A DNA stretch of 25,471 nucleotides from Savagea sp. (GTDB lineage Bacteria > Bacillota > Bacilli > Bacillales_A > Planococcaceae), in contig JASLCF010000064.1 in assembly GCA_030146155.1 (NCBI GenBank), forward strand, positions 1 through 25,471, in the 5' to 3' direction. The notes below the pieces were generated by a model, which saw only the letters and a list, made by a program, of their open reading frames with translations, was not told the DNA's origin and ran no database searches. The position numbers and the translations under genes are program-made. Below, in pieces: positions 22,983 to 25,471 of this stretch (position 1 is its first letter; every line of letters begins with the position of its first letter).

Positions 22983-23378
22983 GTGGAAAAAATCGTTTTA
23001 TTTGATGGAGTATGTAGTCTGTGTAATCAATCTGTTCAATTTATTATCGACAAGGACCCTAAGGCCATCTTCTCTTTCGCGTCTTTGCAGAGTGAAAGAG
23101 GGCAAGCACTTCTAGCTCAATACCACTTACCTTCTCAATTAGATAGTATGGTTGTCATCACAAACAATCATGCCTATACAGAAGCAAGTGCAGTCTATCA
23201 AATTGCTATATCTCTTCCGCTTCCTTACCGTTTACTTGCTTATAGTTCGAATGTTGTCCCACTATTTTTAAAAAATAAATTATATCAGGTCATCGCAGCT
23301 AACCGTTACCGATGGTTTGGTAAAATAAAAAGTTGTCGCGTCGCTACACCCGAAGAACGTCAACGCTTTCTATCATAA
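22983..23378 (+). CDS. DCC-family (DUF393) thiol-disulfide oxidoreductase-like protein
   Basis: The 131-residue protein begins MEKIVLFDGVCSLCNQSVQF. The motif DGVCSLCN with its CXXC pair is the signature of the DCC/DUF393 family, a thioredoxin-like group whose members may act as thiol-disulfide oxidoreductases; the actual substrate is unknown. Conserved downstream parts include FSFASLQSERGQALL, the Y..ASAV region (TEASAVYQIAISLPLPYRLL) and YRWFGKIKSCRVATPEERQR. The GTG at 22983 has AGAGGTGG 8 nt upstream; the in-frame GTG at 22971 falls inside that sequence and is rejected. It is alone on its strand, divergent from the small membrane-protein gene, and followed by a strong bidirectional terminator. 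Confidence 0.9.
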   Translation: MEKIVLFDGVCSLCNQSVQFIIDKDPKAIFSFASLQSERGQALLAQYHLPSQLDSMVVITNNHAYTEASAVYQIAISLPLPYRLLAYSSNVVPLFLKNKLYQVIAANRYRWFGKIKSCRVATPEERQRFLS

Positions 23379-23445
23379 ATCAACCAACAATCCACACTTC
23401 ACTTTTCTCATTCAATGATGTTTACTTTTCTAATCTATGAAATAT

Positions 23446-23495
23446 AAAACCTAACACGAACAGTTGGCTTCTCAATTGTTCGTGTTAGGTTTTAT
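23446..23495. terminator. Bidirectional terminator between convergent genes
   Basis: AAAACCTAACACGAACA pairs perfectly with TGTTCGTGTTAGGTTTT. A further inner stem extends it to about 20 bp around a 6-nt loop, with T-rich sequence on both sides. It serves the DUF393 gene (+) and the 58-codon gene (-). Confidence 0.92.
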
Positions 23496-23518
23496 TTATC
23501 CATGCATTGCATTATCAC

Positions 23519-23695
23519 TTATTGCGAAACTTTTACGTCTTCGATTACTTCTTTACCGTCATCACAGACTTCTTTCTTTTCTACGTATACGGGGCCACCT
23601 TCTTCAATCATGTTAAAAATACGGTCTTTATCCTCTGGCTTTTTGTTTTTCACATCTTCATATTTAGCTTCGTATTTCACTTCACATTTTTTCAT
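23519..23695 (-). CDS. Small charged protein of 58 residues, unknown function
   Basis: This ORF begins MKKCEVKYEAKYEDVKNKKP and ends GKEVIEDVKVSQ. It has an excellent ribosome-binding site (AGGAGGGG, 23709-23702, ~6-8 nt from the ATG at 23695), and the convergent terminator at 23446-23495 lies just after its stop. It is rich in Lys, Glu, Asp and Val, has no membrane segment, and contains two cysteines about 40 residues apart (C4 and KEVCDD). The alternating V/K/E pattern suggests a small beta-rich soluble domain. I do not recognise a family. The two plus-strand frames over this region (23502-23828 and 23507-23752) lack ribosome-binding sites and are rejected as shadows. Confidence 0.75.
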   Translation of the reverse strand: MKKCEVKYEAKYEDVKNKKPEDKDRIFNMIEEGGPVYVEKKEVCDDGKEVIEDVKVSQ

Positions 23696-23782
23696 GATAA
23701 TCCCCTCCTGTTTTATCGTTCATCTATCTATTCTCTCCATACCCCTTTTTAAGAATAATCAAACAAAAAACAGACTAAGATT

Positions 23783-23824
23783 AGTAGTACAAACCAAGGC
23801 CATGGTTTGTGCTACTATTTTTTT
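23783..23824 (+). terminator. Plus-strand terminator at the left edge of the IS110 element
   Basis: TAGTAGTACAAACCA pairs with TGGTTTGTGCTACTA (15 bp, one G-U) around a 6-nt AGGCCA loop, and six T residues follow. No plus-strand gene precedes it after the terminator at 23446-23495, so it probably insulates the IS from outside transcription. CTACTAT (23813-23819) can alternatively pair with ATAGTAG (23825-23831). Confidence 0.8.
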
Positions 23825-23831
23825 ATAGTAG

Positions 23832-24003
23832 AAGTGAAGAAAAGTCGACCAGCCTCTGGGACCAATTGAGAGTCCGTATTAAAAACCGGCTAACTTCACA
23901 CCCTTATATGAATCAGTTTAGTCTGTTGGGTCCAAAGAGATCGCGTATAAGAAAGTGGAATCGATAAGGTACTGTGAAGACTTCTATGACTAGCTAAAAA
24001 GGA
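23832..24003 (+). ncRNA. Candidate bridge RNA of the IS110 element
   Basis: This ~170-nt stretch between the terminator and the recombinase gene has no ORF but dense complementarity. GTGAAG (23834-23839) pairs with CTTCAC (23894-23899) around AGCC/GGCT (23851-23854, 23888-23891) and GGAC/GTCC (23859-23862, 23872-23875). A second domain is closed by TTCACA/TGTGAA (23895-23900, 23973-23978). Inside it lies CTTATATG/CGTATAAG (23903-23910, 23944-23951) or, alternatively, CCTTAT/ATAAGG (23902-23907, 23964-23969). Two loop-bearing domains upstream of the recombinase is the layout known for IS110-group bridge RNAs, which pair with target and donor DNA. No direct similarity to a known bridge RNA can be checked here. 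Confidence 0.5.
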
Positions 24004-24010
24004 GATGGAA

Positions 24011-25237
24011 ATGATGAAACATGTCATTGCGTTAGATGTGAGTAAGGATAAGAGTTCAATCGTTATTTATGATCGCTATCGACAATGTGAATATGAAGGT
24101 GAACTAAATCATACGCGAATAGATTTTGAACGATTACACGAGCGTCTCGAAGAAGTAACGAAGCTTGATGGACAAGCCCCTGAAATTGTCTTTGAGGCAA
24201 CAGGTGTCTATTCCAAATCAGTAGAAGCGTTTTTCAAAAATCATGGCTATGCATATAGTCGCATGAATCCGCTTGAAGCGAACCTACAAATGGCGAAAAT
24301 GCGACGTCATAAAACGGACTGTAGTGACGCACATGAACTAGCGAAAACGCACTTTAAAATGGAGCGTGAAGCGACTTACGTTCAAGATGACTATTATGAA
24401 CAGATGCGTGCACTCACACGTTATTACGACGAGGTAGATGAAGAAATGATTGGACTCAAAAGCCGAATGCATGCGATTTTACATATGAGTTTTCCAGAGC
24501 TTGAAAAACTAATTACGCCAAGTTCGGCTTTATTTTTAAATATCGTACAGCTTTACCCACATCCTGCACTTGTATTATCGCATTCAAAAACAGTCATTAA
24601 AAATCGTTTGAAAGCGAATACGAAAAAGAACCTTTCACTTAATCGGGCGGAGAAAAAGGCGATTGAACTAATAGAAGCAGCTCAAAATAGTTATCCCGCA
24701 ATTAAGCCGACAGATGTTCGATGTGACCAAGTAAGAGATTACGCATCTCGTATTGGAGAATTAAAGGAAAAGAAAGAAGCACTCGTCCAACAGATGGTAG
24801 TACTATCCAAAGAACGCCAAGAATATACCGTATTACGTTCCATTCCTGGTGTTGGCGATTCAACAGCTTGTCGTCTAATTGGGGAAATCGGGGATATTCG
24901 CCGTTTCCGAAATGCGAAACAACTAAACGCTTATGCAGGGATTGATATCATGCGTTATCAATCCGGTAATACCCAGTATCGTGACCGCATCAATAAACGT
25001 GGCAATAAACATTTGCGAAAAATTCTATATTTCATGATTCAAGGGATGCTTATGTTAAAGGAAAAGCCAAATCATTTTGTGGATTACTATTATAAATTAA
25101 AAACGCAACCTCAGAGAAAGCCTCATAAGGTTGCGATCATCGCCTGCGTCAATAAATTTCTGAAAGTGACATTTCAGTTACTGACAAGAGGCATCCTATA
25201 CGATTATGAGTCCGCACTACCAGCTCAGAATTCGTAA
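24011..25237 (+). CDS. IS110-family transposase (DEDD/serine recombinase)
   Basis: This 408-residue protein catalyses excision and insertion of the IS110 element. Its N-terminal RuvC-like DEDD domain shows the first Asp in VIALDVSKDKSSIVIYD (about residues 4-20), the Glu in EIVFEATGVYSKSV, and paired Asp residues in KTDCSDAHELAKTH. A coiled-coil central part follows. The C-terminal Transposase_20 domain has LRSIPGVGDSTACRLIGEIG, LNAYAGIDIMRYQSGNTQ with the catalytic serine, and INKRGNKHLRKILYFM. The gene looks intact. I start it at the ATG at 24011 (6 nt after GGAG); the ATG at 24014 is equally possible, while 24005 is too close. The expected non-coding RNA lies upstream and a terminator lies downstream. 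Confidence 0.95.
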   Translation: MMKHVIALDVSKDKSSIVIYDRYRQCEYEGELNHTRIDFERLHERLEEVTKLDGQAPEIVFEATGVYSKSVEAFFKNHGYAYSRMNPLEANLQMAKMRRHKTDCSDAHELAKTHFKMEREATYVQDDYYEQMRALTRYYDEVDEEMIGLKSRMHAILHMSFPELEKLITPSSALFLNIVQLYPHPALVLSHSKTVIKNRLKANTKKNLSLNRAEKKAIELIEAAQNSYPAIKPTDVRCDQVRDYASRIGELKEKKEALVQQMVVLSKERQEYTVLRSIPGVGDSTACRLIGEIGDIRRFRNAKQLNAYAGIDIMRYQSGNTQYRDRINKRGNKHLRKILYFMIQGMLMLKEKPNHFVDYYYKLKTQPQRKPHKVAIIACVNKFLKVTFQLLTRGILYDYESALPAQNS

Positions 25238-25263
25238 TAAAATGTAACTCAACTATACCATAT

Positions 25264-25302
25264 AGACCTTTCGAAAAAAATAAAAATCGTTAGGTCTTTT
25301 TG
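25264..25302 (+). terminator. Terminator after the IS110 transposase
   Basis: AGACCT (25264-25269) pairs with AGGTCT (25292-25297), with a CGA/TCG continuation across a 2x2 internal loop and an A-rich terminal loop. Five T residues follow. It lies 26 nt beyond the stop codon. Confidence 0.75.
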
Positions 25303-25312
25303 GCTTGTGAAA

Positions 25313-25358
25313 ATTTAGTTTTGTGGGGGAGGGGTACCCCTCCCTCACAAAACTAAAT
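25313..25358. repeat. 46-bp near-perfect palindrome
   Basis: The two 23-nt arms (25313-25335 and 25336-25358) are complementary except for one G-T pair (25326/25345) and meet without a loop at GGGGT-ACCCC. The outer parts are A/T-rich and the centre is G/C-rich, unlike its surroundings. It is not followed by a U-run on the plus strand. It could be the right-end region of the IS110 element, a REP-like target of that element, or an independent cruciform-forming repeat. Confidence 0.85.
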
Positions 25359-25393
25359 CATAAAAACAAAAGAAATTAATTAAATACACTTGA

Positions 25394-25471
25394 CTAATCG
25401 TAAGAAAAGTGGTTGGTTATAAATTTTCTCGTACGATGACAACCGAGCTTGTGCTTGAAGCATTGGAGAAC
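25394..25471 (+). pseudogene. IS3-family transposase (OrfB) fragment, truncated
   Basis: The last 26 codons of the window read without a stop as LIVRKVVGYKFSRT followed by MTTELVLEALEN. This is the RK-VVG-(Y/W)-S ... MTT-LV--ALE segment of the IS3-type integrase core (rve) that follows the second catalytic Asp. The preceding codon in frame is TGA, and an upstream GAC (D) sits one base out of frame. The N-terminal half expected for OrfB is absent, since the IS110 element and palindrome occupy its place. It continues beyond the right edge. It is therefore probably a remnant; the right part cannot be judged. Confidence 0.6.

Larger units (their letters stand above)
23777..25353 (+). mobile_element. 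IS110-family insertion sequence (ends approximate)
   Basis: The element consists of a structured non-coding left part, a DEDD/serine recombinase gene and its terminator. IS110 elements lack the usual terminal inverted repeats, so the ends cannot be read off directly. I place them provisionally at two CT dinucleotides: ACAGA-CT-AAG (CT at 23776-23777) and ACAAAA-CT-AAA (CT at 25353-25354). IS621-like members use a CT core, and a loop of the left-end RNA is complementary to the left junction. The right boundary falls inside a 46-bp palindrome. Ends could be wrong by tens of bases; the presence of the element is firm. Confidence 0.6.

Noticed and set aside
23502..23828. Plus-strand frames of 108 and 81 codons
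   Set aside because: Both lie antisense to the 58-codon gene, lack ribosome-binding sites, and the longer one runs through the IS-edge terminator.
1..25471. CRISPR arrays, tRNA or rRNA genes
   Set aside because: I saw no spaced direct repeats and no tRNA- or rRNA-like sequences on either strand.

Overview
The window comes from a low-GC Gram-positive bacterium of the order Bacillales. The gene order matches the Bacillus subtilis ctsR-to-rpoB region almost gene for gene, the Shine-Dalgarno sequences are strong (AGGAGG type), and non-ATG starts are common. The regulation is also typical of this group: CtsR boxes, a tRNA-Cys T-box and an L10 leader. I cannot name the genus. The absence of disA, a divergent SigH and several unfamiliar small proteins suggest a lineage some way from B. 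subtilis, but this is inference.

Nearly everything from 1 to about 22.9 kb lies on the minus strand, so transcription runs from high to low coordinates. Read in that direction the region opens with two membrane-protein genes of unknown role (22867-20837). Next comes the CtsR heat-shock operon ctsR-mcsA-mcsB-clpC (20695-16101), which controls arginine phosphorylation and Clp proteolysis. It is followed by radA and yacL, with disA missing between them, then ispD-ispF (isoprenoid precursors) and gltX. A cysteine-specific T-box leader precedes cysE-cysS. After these come mrnC-rlmB-rae1 (RNA maturation and decay), sigH, rpmG-secE-nusG, the ribosomal-stalk and L1/L11 block (rplK-rplA, then rplJ-rplL behind an L10 leader), the methyltransferase ybxB, and the first 502 codons of rpoB, which runs off the left edge.

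From about 22.9 kb to the right edge the region is accessory. It holds a plus-strand DCC-family (DUF393) gene, a minus-strand 58-codon gene of unknown function, and an IS110-family element. The element has a DEDD/serine recombinase preceded by about 170 nt of structured non-coding DNA, a plausible bridge RNA. A 46-bp palindrome lies to its right, followed by the remnant of an IS3-type transposase that runs off the right edge.

The core genes serve macromolecular synthesis and its quality control: transcription (rpoB, nusG, sigH), ribosome assembly (L1, L7/L12, L10, L11, L33, RlmB, MrnC), aminoacylation (gltX, cysS) with serine acetylation (cysE), and proteostasis (McsA/McsB/ClpC). The regulatory sites that can be read directly are two CtsR boxes, two look-alike L1 operators, the L10 attenuator and the T-box. 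The most promising novel items are the IS110 bridge-RNA candidate with its flanking palindromes, the paired L1-operator-like elements, the second CtsR box immediately ahead of clpC, and the hairpin that closes an over-long spacer before nusG.
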